From the NCBI GenBank assembly GCA_020721445.1, contig DYMU01000001.1, positions 62,001-126,000 of the forward strand: DNA of 64,000 nucleotides, written 5' to 3'. This stretch comes from Gemmobacter nectariphilus (GTDB lineage: Bacteria > Pseudomonadota > Alphaproteobacteria > Rhodobacterales > Rhodobacteraceae). Numbering within the stretch: position 1 is the stretch's first letter; the number at the start of each line of letters is the position of its first letter. The notes beneath the pieces were generated by a model. It did no database searches, had not been told where the DNA came from, and was given only the letters and a program-made list of their open reading frames with translations. Below, piece by piece: positions 18,099 to 26,200 of this stretch. The position numbers and the translations under genes are program-made.

Positions 18099-18314
18099 AT
18101 GGCCTATGTCAATTCTTCCCGGGAAGGGGCTGCCGGACCGGTTCAGCGCGCCGGGAAATTTGTCGCAGGCCTGCGCCTGTCGTTGACCAGACGTCGGGTG
18201 TTCCGGCAGACGATACGTGAGTTGCAGGCCCTGTCAAACCGCGAACTGTCTGACCTGGGCATTGATCGGTCGATGATTACGCGGGTCTCGAGCGAGGCCG
18301 CCTACGGCAAGTAA
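18099..18314 (+). CDS. ccaF1: DUF1127 small RNA-binding protein, CcaF1-like
   Basis: A 71-aa basic protein. The C-terminal half, VFRQTIRELQALSNRELSDL followed by GIDRSMITRVSSEAAYG, is the DUF1127 helix-turn-helix-like motif with its conserved L..L..RELxDLGI core. The N-terminal half is Arg-rich. In R. sphaeroides the homologue CcaF1 binds RNA and affects maturation of the co-transcribed CcsR sRNAs and RNA turnover. The same gene order follows here: eleven bases after the stop the first CCTCC-loop hairpin begins. ATG at 18099 follows AAAAGGCGAGAG. A heat-shock-type promoter lies upstream. The gene symbol is transferred by context and domain. Confidence 0.85.
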   Translation: MAYVNSSREGAAGPVQRAGKFVAGLRLSLTRRRVFRQTIRELQALSNRELSDLGIDRSMITRVSSEAAYGK

Positions 18315-18317
18315 AGT

Positions 18318-18402
18318 TCTTTGCGAGGCCCCACTCCTCCCCTTCGGGGCCTGTAGCAAAAGCGTCGGCATCATTCCTCCTCCCTGATGCCGACGCCCTT
18401 TA
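18318..18402 (+). ncRNA. CcsR-type sRNA unit 1 (two CCTCC-loop hairpins)
   Basis: The first hairpin (18326-18352) has stem AGGCCCC/GGGGCCT with loop ACTCCTCCCCTTC. The second (18362-18396) is a perfect 12-bp stem GCGTCGGCATCA/TGATGCCGACGC with loop TTCCTCCTCCC, followed by CCTTTAAC. This weak-then-strong pair has the architecture of CcsR RNAs, which carry CCUCCUCCC in two loops and resemble the anti-Shine-Dalgarno of 16S rRNA. Ends are estimates. Downstream, a GGAAC-GAAA-GTTCC mini-hairpin (18407-18420) separates it from unit 2. Confidence 0.75.
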
Positions 18403-18424
18403 ACACGGAACGAAAGTTCCTATG

Positions 18425-18512
18425 TGATACCTGAGGCCCCCTCCTCCTCCCTGGGGTCGATTGGTAAAGCGGCACCCTCTCTCCTCCTCCCTGGGGGTGC
18501 CGCACTTTCTTT
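18425..18512 (+). ncRNA. CcsR-type sRNA unit 2
   Basis: First hairpin 18435-18458: stem GGCCCC/GGGGTC (one G-U pair), loop CTCCTCCTCCCT. Second hairpin 18469-18503: 9-bp stem GCGGCACCC/GGGTGCCGC, loop with CTCCTCCTCCC, followed by ACTTTCTTT. Hairpins are 10 nt apart. A GGGGC-CTTGT-GCCCC hairpin (18513-18527) without the motif lies between this unit and the next. Confidence 0.78.
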
Positions 18513-18531
18513 GGGGCCTTGTGCCCCACCA

Positions 18532-18614
18532 CAGTTCGAGCGGCTTTTTCTCCTCCCTGAGCCGGTCGGAATCGCGGCGGTCCTTCTCCTCCTCCCTGAG
18601 GGCCGCCGCACCAG
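18532..18614 (+). ncRNA. CcsR-type sRNA unit 3
   Basis: First hairpin 18541-18564: 5-bp stem CGGCT/AGCCG, loop TTTTCTCCTCCCTG. Second hairpin 18574-18609: 10-bp stem GCGGCGGTCC/GGGCCGCCGC with one G-U pair, loop TTCTCCTCCTCCCTGA. Spacing between hairpins is 9 nt, the same layout as units 1 and 2. A motif-free GGGCC-TGAT-GGCCC hairpin (18619-18632) follows. Confidence 0.76.
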
Positions 18615-18667
18615 TTTCGGGCCTGATGGCCCCGCGCGATTGCCCGGTCTGCGGATTGGGCGCACGA

Positions 18668-18797
18668 GATCGGAAAACAGCCTCCCCTTCCTCCTCCCTG
18701 GGGTTGCGGTTGCCGATAATTGCCCGGCCCTCCTCCTCCCTGGCCGGGATGGAATGATGCGGCGGCGCCCTTCCTCCTCCCTGGGCGTCGCCGTTTT
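18668..18797 (+). ncRNA. CcsR-type sRNA unit 4 (three hairpins)
   Basis: Hairpin one (18684-18703) has a weak CCCC/GGGG stem with loop TTCCTCCTCCCT. Hairpin two (18723-18748) has stem CCCGGCC/GGCCGGG with loop CTCCTCCTCCCT. Hairpin three (18760-18793) has an 11-bp stem with one G-U pair and loop TTCCTCCTCCCT, followed by TTTT. The last hairpin plus T-tract is a good Rho-independent terminator for the whole operon. It is unclear whether hairpin one belongs to this RNA or is an extra element. benE starts 63 nt downstream. Confidence 0.74.
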
Positions 18798-18859
18798 CAT
18801 ATCCGGGGGTTGCGGTTCCGGCGCGGGCTGGTCATCGTCGCGGCAACCTTGGGGGTGGA

Positions 18860-20011
18860 ATGCGGATTTCCCTGATTTCAGCGGCAGTTGTGGCGGCATT
18901 GGTGGGCTATGGGTCCACCATTGCGCTGGTGCTGGCTGCGGCGGCGGCGGTGGGTGCGGATGCAGGCCAGACCGCAAGCTGGGTGCTGGCGGTTTGCCTG
19001 GCCAAGGCGGTGGGGTCGGCATGGTTGTCGGCATGGAACCGGGTACCCGTGGTGCTGGCGTGGTCGACACCGGGGGCGGCGCTGATTGCGGCGACAACCG
19101 GCATCAGCATGGCGCAGGCGGTGGCGGCCTTTGTGTTGGCCGCCGGGTTGATCTTTCTGACGGCGGCGCTGCGCCCGCTTGGCCGCGCTGTGGCCGCGAT
19201 CCCCGATGGCATTGCGGCGGCGATGCTGGCCGGGGTGCTGTTGCCGTTTTGCCTGAAGGGCGCGGGTGCTGCCCAAGCAGCGCCGGGCCTGATCCTGCCG
19301 ATGGTGGCGGTGTTTGCACTGGTGCGGCTGTGGAACCCTGCGCTTGCGGTGCTGGCGGCGCTTGCAGCGGGGGTGACGCTGGCCTTTGGCACAGGTGCGG
19401 CGGTGGTTCCGGTGATCGGTTTTCCGGCTCCTGCCCCGGTGTTCATATGGCCCGAGTGGGATCTGGGCGTACTGATCGGGCTGGGGGTGCCCTTGTATCT
19501 GGTGACAATGGCCAGCCAGAACCTGCCCGGTTTTGCGGTGATGCGCGCGGCCGGGTATCAGCCACCGGTGACGCGGGCCCTGGCGGTGACGGGGGGGATT
19601 TCGGCGATCTCGGCGCTGTTTGGCGCGCATACGGTGAACATGGCGGCGATCACGGCGGCGATCTGCCTGGGCGAGGATGTGCATCCCGACCGCGACCAGC
19701 GCTGGAAGGTGGGGCTGGCCTATGCGGCGGTCTGGGTTTTGCTGGGGTTGGGGTCACCTGCGATTCTGGTGCTGCTGGCCGCCCCGCCGCCGCAGGTGAT
19801 GGCAGCCCTTGTGGCGCTGGCGCTGCTGGGGCCGCTGATGGGGGCGCTGGCCGGGGCCTATGCGGTGGCCGACACCCGCTTTGCCGCGACGATCACGCTG
19901 GCGGTCACCGGGTCAGGGGTGGCCGCGTTCGGCATTGGCGCGGCGTTCTGGGGGCTGGTGGCCGGGCTGGTGATTTACGCGATGGAGCGGGTCAAGGCGC
20001 GCCCTGTCTGA
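18860..20011 (+). CDS. benE: benzoate/H+ symporter family transporter (BenE-like)
   Basis: A 383-aa inner-membrane protein with about 11-12 hydrophobic segments, rich in Ala, Gly, Val and Leu. BenE-family signatures are seen: AWSTPGAALI near 65-75, IPDGIAAAMLAGVLLPFCLK (about 112-131), MASQNLPGFAVMRAAGY, and SALFGAHTVNMAAITAAICLGEDVHPD. The reference BenE imports benzoate with protons. No aromatic-degradation genes are nearby, so the real substrate is unknown. It lies downstream of the CcsR terminator, on the same strand, and may gain read-through. Confidence 0.85.
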   Translation: MRISLISAAVVAALVGYGSTIALVLAAAAAVGADAGQTASWVLAVCLAKAVGSAWLSAWNRVPVVLAWSTPGAALIAATTGISMAQAVAAFVLAAGLIFLTAALRPLGRAVAAIPDGIAAAMLAGVLLPFCLKGAGAAQAAPGLILPMVAVFALVRLWNPALAVLAALAAGVTLAFGTGAAVVPVIGFPAPAPVFIWPEWDLGVLIGLGVPLYLVTMASQNLPGFAVMRAAGYQPPVTRALAVTGGISAISALFGAHTVNMAAITAAICLGEDVHPDRDQRWKVGLAYAAVWVLLGLGSPAILVLLAAPPPQVMAALVALALLGPLMGALAGAYAVADTRFAATITLAVTGSGVAAFGIGAAFWGLVAGLVIYAMERVKARPV

Positions 20012-20017
20012 GACGCA

Positions 20018-20043
20018 GCACCTTTGGGCCGCGGGTGCGTTTT
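20018..20043 (+). terminator. candidate terminator after benE
   Basis: A short stem GCACC/GGTGC with an 11-nt G/C-rich loop, followed by GTTTT. The stem is only 5 bp, so this is a modest candidate. It runs straight into the tail of a dispersed repeat. Confidence 0.35.
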
Positions 20044-20062
20044 GGGTATTTTTGCCAAGAGG
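20040..20062 (+). repeat. dispersed intergenic repeat, partial copy C
   Basis: TTTTGGGTATTTTTGCCAAG has the tail half (GTATTT plus GCCAAG) of the repeat without the GCCTCCGGCGGG head. It lies between the convergent benE and uvrD. Confidence 0.5.
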
Positions 20063-20084
20063 AATGGCCAAGCGCGGTTCTGGT

Positions 20085-22448
20085 TCAGAACGGCACGTCA
20101 TCCACCTGATCGGCGGGAGTGACAAAGCGGGCCACCAGTTTCTTTTCACCGGCGTGGTCGAAAACGACATCCAGCTTGTCGCCTTCGATGCCGGTGACGC
20201 GGCCATAGCCGAACTTCTGGTGGAACACCCGGTCGCCGATGGAGAAGGCCGAAATCGCCTGGGCATCAATGGTCATGTGGCGGCTTTCGCGCGGCTGCTG
20301 CACCGGGCGGCTGGCCTGCCCGGCTTGCAGGCGCTTCCAGCCGGGGGAGTTGTAGACATCGGCCTTGGACACGCGGTCTTCCAAGGCTGACCCAAAGCCG
20401 ACCGGGGCCGCAGCCCCAAAACCGCCGCCGTAAAGGCCGGGCGGGGTCAGAACCTCGACATGATCGGGTGGCAGTTCGTCGATGAACCGGCTGGGAAGCT
20501 GGCTTTGCCACTGGCCATAAACCCGGCGGTTGGAGGCGAAGGAAATGGTGCAAAGCTCTTCGGCGCGGGTGATGCCGACATAAGCCAGACGGCGTTCTTC
20601 CTCGACGCCTTTCAGGCCGGATTCGTCCATGCTGCGCTGGCTGGGGAACAGGCCGTCTTCCCAGCCGGGCAGGAAGACCACCGGAAACTCCAGCCCTTTG
20701 GCGGCGTGCAGCGTCATGATGCTGATCTTCTCGGCGGCTTCCTCGGTTTCATTGTCCATGATCAGGCTGACGTGTTCGAGAAAGCCTTGCAGATTGTCGA
20801 ATTGTTCCAGCGCCTTGACCAGTTCCTTGAGGTTGTCGAGCCGGCCCGGGGCTTCGGGCGTCTTGTCGTTTTGCCACATCGTGGTGTAACCGGATTCGTC
20901 AAGGATCATCTCGGCCAGCGCGATGTGGTTGTAGTCGGGGGCCAGCGTGGCGGTGTGCCAGCGGTCAACGGCTTCGACGAACTGGCGCAACTGGCCCAAG
21001 CCTTTGCCGCCGATGGCACCCTTGGAAACTGCCTCACGCGCGCCGTCGAGCAGCGACACGCCCGCCGCACGGGCCAGACGCTGGATATCGCCTTGGGCCT
21101 TGTCGCCGAGGCCGCGCTTGGGGGTGTTGATGATGCGTTCAAACGCCAGATCGTCATCGGGTGACACGGCCATGCGGAAATAGGCCATGGCATCGCGAAT
21201 CTCTTGCCGTTCGTAAAAGCGCGGGCCGCCGATGACGCGGTACGGCAGGCCGATGGTCAGGAAGCGGTCTTCAAACGCGCGCATCTGGTGGCTGGCGCGG
21301 ACAAGGATGGCCTGATGGTCAAGGCTGACCGGGTCCATGCCACGGGTGCCGCGTTGCAGCGCCTCGGCCTCTTCGCCGATCCAGCGGGCCTCTTCCTCGC
21401 CGTCCCAATGGCCGATCAGGCGAACCTTTTCGCCCGGTTCTCCGGCGGTCCACAGGGTCTTGCCAAGGCGGCCCTTGTTGGCGGCGATCACGCCACTGGC
21501 GGCGGCAAGGATATGCGCGGTCGAGCGGTAGTTCTGTTCCAGCTTGATGACCGTGGCGCCCGGAAAGTCTTTTTCAAACCGTAGGATGTTGCCGACCTCG
21601 GCCCCGCGCCAGCCATAGATCGACTGATCGTCATCGCCCACGCAGCAGATGTTGCGGTGTCCTTGGGCCAGAAGGCGCAGCCACAGGTATTGGCAGATGT
21701 TGGTGTCCTGATATTCGTCCACCAGAATGTAGCGAAACCAGCGGTGGTATTGCGCAAGAACGTCAGGATGGGCCTGAAAGATGGTGACGCAATGCAACAG
21801 CAGGTCGCCGAAATCGGTGGCGTTCAGGGTGCGCAGGCGGTCTTGATAGGCGGCGTAAAGCTCGGTCCCGCGGTTGCTATAGCCTGACGCCTCGGCCGAT
21901 GGCACGTTAGCAGGCGTCAGCGCGCGGTTTTTCCAGCCGTCGATCATGCCGGCCAACATGCGGGCGGGCCAGCGTTTTTCGTCGATGTCGGCGGCACTGA
22001 TCAACTGTTTCAGCAGGCGGATCTGGTCGTCGGTGTCCAGAATGGTGAAGTTGGGTTTCAGCCCTGCCAGTTCGGCATGGCGGCGCAGGATTTTCACCGA
22101 CAGCGAGTGAAACGTGCCCATCCAAGGCATGCCTTCGGCCACCTGCCCCAGCAGACGCCCGACGCGATCCTTCATCTCGCGCGCGGCCTTGTTGGTAAAG
22201 GTGACGGCAAGGATTTCGTTCGGGCGGGCGCGGTGGGTGTTCAGAAGATGCACGATGCGGGCGGTCAGCGCCTTGGTCTTGCCGGTGCCTGCACCCGCCA
22301 GCATCAGCACCGGGCCATCCAGCGCCTCGACTGCCGCGCGTTGGGCGGGGTTCAGGTCATCAAGATAGGGCGCAGGCCGCGCGGCCATGGCGCGCTGAGA
22401 CAGCGGAACCGCTGCCTCAAACGCTTCGCTTTCGTTAAACTGTGTCAT
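20085..22448 (-). CDS. uvrD: UvrD/PcrA-type ATP-dependent 3'-5' DNA helicase
   Basis: A 787-aa superfamily 1A helicase for nucleotide excision and mismatch repair. Motifs in order: LNPAQRAAVEALDGPVL, Walker A GAGTGKT (52-58), VTFTNKAAREM, DEYQDTN, GDDDQSIYGWRGA, LEQNYRST, TLHAAKGLEFPVVFLPGWEDG, and EERRLAYVGITRA. A C-terminal Tudor-like segment (YGRVTGIEGDKLDVVFDHAGEKKLVARFV) is typical of PcrA/UvrD. The start at 22448 is near a LexA box (22489-22503), so SOS induction is likely. It is convergent with benE. Confidence 0.97.
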   Translation of the reverse strand: MTQFNESEAFEAAVPLSQRAMAARPAPYLDDLNPAQRAAVEALDGPVLMLAGAGTGKTKALTARIVHLLNTHRARPNEILAVTFTNKAAREMKDRVGRLLGQVAEGMPWMGTFHSLSVKILRRHAELAGLKPNFTILDTDDQIRLLKQLISAADIDEKRWPARMLAGMIDGWKNRALTPANVPSAEASGYSNRGTELYAAYQDRLRTLNATDFGDLLLHCVTIFQAHPDVLAQYHRWFRYILVDEYQDTNICQYLWLRLLAQGHRNICCVGDDDQSIYGWRGAEVGNILRFEKDFPGATVIKLEQNYRSTAHILAAASGVIAANKGRLGKTLWTAGEPGEKVRLIGHWDGEEEARWIGEEAEALQRGTRGMDPVSLDHQAILVRASHQMRAFEDRFLTIGLPYRVIGGPRFYERQEIRDAMAYFRMAVSPDDDLAFERIINTPKRGLGDKAQGDIQRLARAAGVSLLDGAREAVSKGAIGGKGLGQLRQFVEAVDRWHTATLAPDYNHIALAEMILDESGYTTMWQNDKTPEAPGRLDNLKELVKALEQFDNLQGFLEHVSLIMDNETEEAAEKISIMTLHAAKGLEFPVVFLPGWEDGLFPSQRSMDESGLKGVEEERRLAYVGITRAEELCTISFASNRRVYGQWQSQLPSRFIDELPPDHVEVLTPPGLYGGGFGAAAPVGFGSALEDRVSKADVYNSPGWKRLQAGQASRPVQQPRESRHMTIDAQAISAFSIGDRVFHQKFGYGRVTGIEGDKLDVVFDHAGEKKLVARFVTPADQVDDVPF

Positions 22449-22488
22449 CGGACTGAATTAACATCTCTGCCCCCAAAGGGAAAGAAGT

Positions 22489-22503
22489 GTTCTTTTTTCG
22501 TTC
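22489..22503. promoter_or_regulatory. LexA box (SOS operator) of uvrD
   Basis: GTTC, seven bases, GTTC: an exact match to the alphaproteobacterial direct-repeat LexA operator GTTC-N7-GTTC. It is 41 bp upstream of the uvrD start codon, a place suited to repression. Confidence 0.8.
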
Positions 22504-22524
22504 CAATGTTTTTGCGCTATGGCG

Positions 22525-23007
22525 TCATGGGGCCGTGGCAGCGGCGGCAATCGCGTCAAACTTTGCGTCCAGCTCGGCGGCGATGGTGGCAAGTTCGGGG
22601 CCTGCGTCGGCCACATAGGGCGCAAGCACAAAGCTGGGCGTTTTCCACGACAGGGTGGACGAGCCGTCGGCATCTTCGGTGACATAAAACCGGATCGGCG
22701 CTTCGATCATGGCGGCGGTGGACAAGGGCAGCACCCGGACCGCGAAGGCCGGGTTGAACACGCCGATCACCCGGTTTCCGGGCAGCGTGACGCCCAGCTT
22801 TTGCGCCGCCTCGGTCGGCCCGGCTTCGGTCACCACGCCCATCTTGTTGGCAAGGGTGGCGGCTTTGACCGCCTCGACCATGGCCGCATAGGGTTTGGCG
22901 CTGTCAATGACGCGCCAGCCGTCACGCCCGGCCATCGGGGCGATGTCAGGGGTTTGGGCGAAGGCCGCGATGGGCAGCAGGGACAGGACAAGGGCAAGTT
23001 TGCGCAC
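22525..23007 (-). CDS. DUF302 domain protein, secreted
   Basis: A 160-aa protein starting with GTG at 23007, 8 nt after AAAGGA. Residues 1-16 (VRKLALVLSLLPIAAFAQ) form a signal peptide with an AFA-Q cleavage site, so it is likely periplasmic. The mature part, with VVTEAGPTEAAQKLGVTLPGN followed by RVIGVFNPAFAVRVL and IEAPIRFYVTE, matches DUF302, a domain of unknown function seen in stress and copper-linked proteins. It faces the divergent pyruvate carboxylase gene across 224 bp and ends just upstream of the uvrD LexA box. Confidence 0.8.
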   Translation of the reverse strand: MRKLALVLSLLPIAAFAQTPDIAPMAGRDGWRVIDSAKPYAAMVEAVKAATLANKMGVVTEAGPTEAAQKLGVTLPGNRVIGVFNPAFAVRVLPLSTAAMIEAPIRFYVTEDADGSSTLSWKTPSFVLAPYVADAGPELATIAAELDAKFDAIAAAATAP

Positions 23008-23231
23008 GGGATATTCCTTTGGGGCAATGGTCGGGCAGCCAAGCCGGCGCATCCTAGCCCGGACGCCGATCACGCGCATCTAAAGCCTGCGTGACCAAAG
23101 GCGGGCAGGCACGCCGGGGCGAATGGGTCGCGATGACAGTTCTGTGAAGACAATGCCATTCGGCCCCTTGCGCTGCAACGCAGCAGGCCTAGACTGCGAT
23201 AAGTCGCATCAACCCGAGGGAACCCGCGCCC

Positions 23232-26200
23232 ATGCCCGAATTCAAGAAGATCCTTGTCGCCAACCGCGGGGAAATTGCGATCCGTGTGATGCGCGCCGCC
23301 AATGAGATGGGCAAGAAAACCGTCGCGGTCTATGCCGAGGAAGACAAGCTGAGCCTGCACCGCTTCAAAGCCGATGAAGCCTATCGCATCGGTGAAGGGA
23401 TGTCGCCGGTGGGGGCCTATCTGAGCATCCCCGAGATCATTCGGGTGGCCAAGATGGCCGGCGCGGATGCCATTCACCCCGGCTATGGCCTGTTGTCGGA
23501 AAACCCCGATTTTGTCGAGGCTTGCGATCAAGCCGGGATCACCTTCATCGGCCCGCGCGCTGAAACCATGCGCGCGCTTGGCGACAAGGCATCGGCGCGG
23601 CGGGTGGCGATGGAGGCCGGGGTGCCGGTAATTCCGGCGACCGAAGTGCTGGGCGACGACATGGCCGCAATCAAGGCCGAGGCGGCGGCGGTGGGCTATC
23701 CGTTGATGCTGAAGGCCAGTTGGGGCGGCGGCGGGCGCGGGATGCGGCCGATTCTGGCCGAGGAAGAGTTGGAGGCCAAGGTCCGCGAAGGCCGGCGCGA
23801 GGCCGAGGCCGCCTTTGGCAATGGCGAGGGCTATCTGGAAAAGATGATCCTGCGCGCGCGCCATGTCGAAGTGCAGATATTGGGCGACAAGCAGGGCCAG
23901 ATTTACCATCTGTGGGAGCGTGACTGCACCGTGCAGCGCCGCAACCAGAAAGTGGTGGAACGCGCGCCTGCCCCCTATCTGACCGAAGCGCAGCGGGCCG
24001 AGGTCTGCGAGATGGGCCGCAAGATCTGCGCCCATGTGAACTACGAATGTGCGGGCACCGTCGAATTCCTGATGGATATGGACGACGGCAAGTTCTACTT
24101 CATCGAGGTCAATCCGCGCGTGCAGGTCGAACATACCGTCACCGAAGAGGTGACCGGCATCGACATCGTGCAGGCGCAGATCTTCATTGCCGAAGGCAAG
24201 TCGCTGCAACAGGCCACCGGGGTGGCAAGTCAGGCCGAGGTAAAGCTGAACGGCCATGCCCTGCAATGCCGGGTCACCACCGAAGACCCGCTGAACAACT
24301 TCATCCCCGATTACGGTCGCCTGACCGCCTATCGCAGCGCCACCGGCAATGGCATCCGGCTGGATGGCGGCACGGCCTATGCCGGGGGCGTGATCACCCG
24401 CTATTACGACTCGTTGCTGGTCAAGGTCACTGCCCATGCCCAGACCCCGGAACAGGCGATCAAGCGGATGGACCGGGCGCTGCGCGAGTTTCGCATCCGC
24501 GGGGTGGCGACCAACATCGAGTTTGTCATCAACCTGCTGCAACACCCGACGTTTCTGGACAATTCCTATACCACCAAGTTCATCGACACCACGCCAGAGC
24601 TGTTTGCCTTCCGCAAGCGGCGTGATCGGGCGACCAAGATCCTGACCTATATCGCCGACATCACCGTGAACGGGCACCCCGAAACCGTAGGTCGGGTCAA
24701 GCCGCCCGCCCAAGCCAAGGGCCCTAGAGCGCCGAAGGTCCGGGCCGAGCCTGCGATGGGCACCCGCAATCTGCTGGAACAACATGGCCCGCAAGCCGTG
24801 GCCGACTGGATGCGCGCGCAGACCAAGGTGCTGATCACCGACACCACCATGCGCGACGGCCACCAATCCTTGCTGGCCACCCGGATGCGGTCGATCGACA
24901 TGATCAAGGTGGCCCCCGCCTATGCAGCACATCTGCCGCAACTGTTCAGCGTCGAATGCTGGGGCGGGGCGACGTTTGACGTGGCCTATCGCTTCTTGCA
25001 AGAATGCCCGTGGCAGCGCCTGCGCGATCTGCGCGCCCAGATGCCCAACCTGATGACGCAGATGCTGCTGCGCGCGTCCAATGGCGTCGGCTATACCAAC
25101 TACCCCGACAATGTGGTGCAGGCTTTCGTCAAGCAGGCGGCGGAAACCGGGGTTGATGTGTTCCGGGTGTTCGACAGCCTGAACTGGGTCGAAAACATGC
25201 GCGTCGCCATGGATGCGGTGCTGGCATCGGGCAAGGTCTGCGAGGGGTCGATCTGCTATACCGGCGACCTTTTGGACCCGGCACGCAGCAAGTATGACCT
25301 GAAATATTACGTCGAACGGGCGTTGGAGTTGAAGGCGGCGGGCGCGCATATTCTGGGTCTGAAAGACATGGCGGGGCTGCTGAAACCTGCGGCGGCGCGG
25401 GTGCTGGTCAAGACGCTGAAACAAGAGGTCGGCCTGCCGATCCATTTCCACACCCATGACACCAGCGGGGCAGCGGCGGCCACGATCATTGCCGCCTGCG
25501 ATGCCGGGGTCGATGCGGTGGACGCGGCGATGGATGCGTTTTCGGGCGGCACCTCGCAGCCCTGTCTGGGGTCGATTGTCGAGGCGTTGCGCCACACCGA
25601 GCGTGACACCGGGCTGGATATCGCGGCCATTCGCGAAATCTCGAACTATTGGGAGCATGTGCGCACCCAGTATGCCGCGTTTGAATCAGGCATCCCGGCA
25701 CCGGCGTCCGAGGTTTACCTGCACGAGATGCCCGGCGGCCAGTTTACCAACCTGAAGGCGCAGGCGCGGTCTTTGGGGCTGGAAGAGCGTTGGCCCGAGG
25801 TGGCGCAGGCCTATGCCGATGCCAACCAGATGTTTGGCGATATCGTCAAGGTCACGCCCAGTTCCAAGGTTGTGGGCGACATGGCGCTGATCATGGTGGC
25901 GCAAGGGCTGTCTCGGGCGCAGGTCGAAGACCCCAGCGTGGATCTGGCCTTCCCCGAGTCGGTCGTGGACATGCTGCGCGGCAATCTGGGGCAACCGCAT
26001 GGCGGCTGGCCCGAGGCGATCATGAAGAAAGTGTTGAAGGGCGAGGCCCCGCTGACCGAACGCCCCGGCAAGACCCTGCCGCCGGTCGATCTGGACGCTG
26101 TGCGCCGCAAGCTGGCCGAAGACCTGCGGCTGGGCCAGGAAGAGGCCGACGGCGAGGTGCTGGATGAAGAAGACCTGAGCGGCTATTTGATGTATCCACG

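Noticed and set aside
18326-18797. CRISPR array
   Set aside because: The repeated CCTCCTCCC elements are only about 9-12 nt, lie in hairpin loops with variable stems, and have irregular spacing; no cas genes.
18424-20109. 561-codon plus-strand frame through the CcsR array and benE
   Set aside because: Out of frame with benE, Gly/Ser/Pro low complexity; an accident of the CCTCC repeats.
23070-25658. 862-codon open frame antisense to pyruvate carboxylase
   Set aside because: It mirrors the GC-biased third positions of pyc, has no ribosome site, and its protein is His/Arg/Gly-rich without domains.
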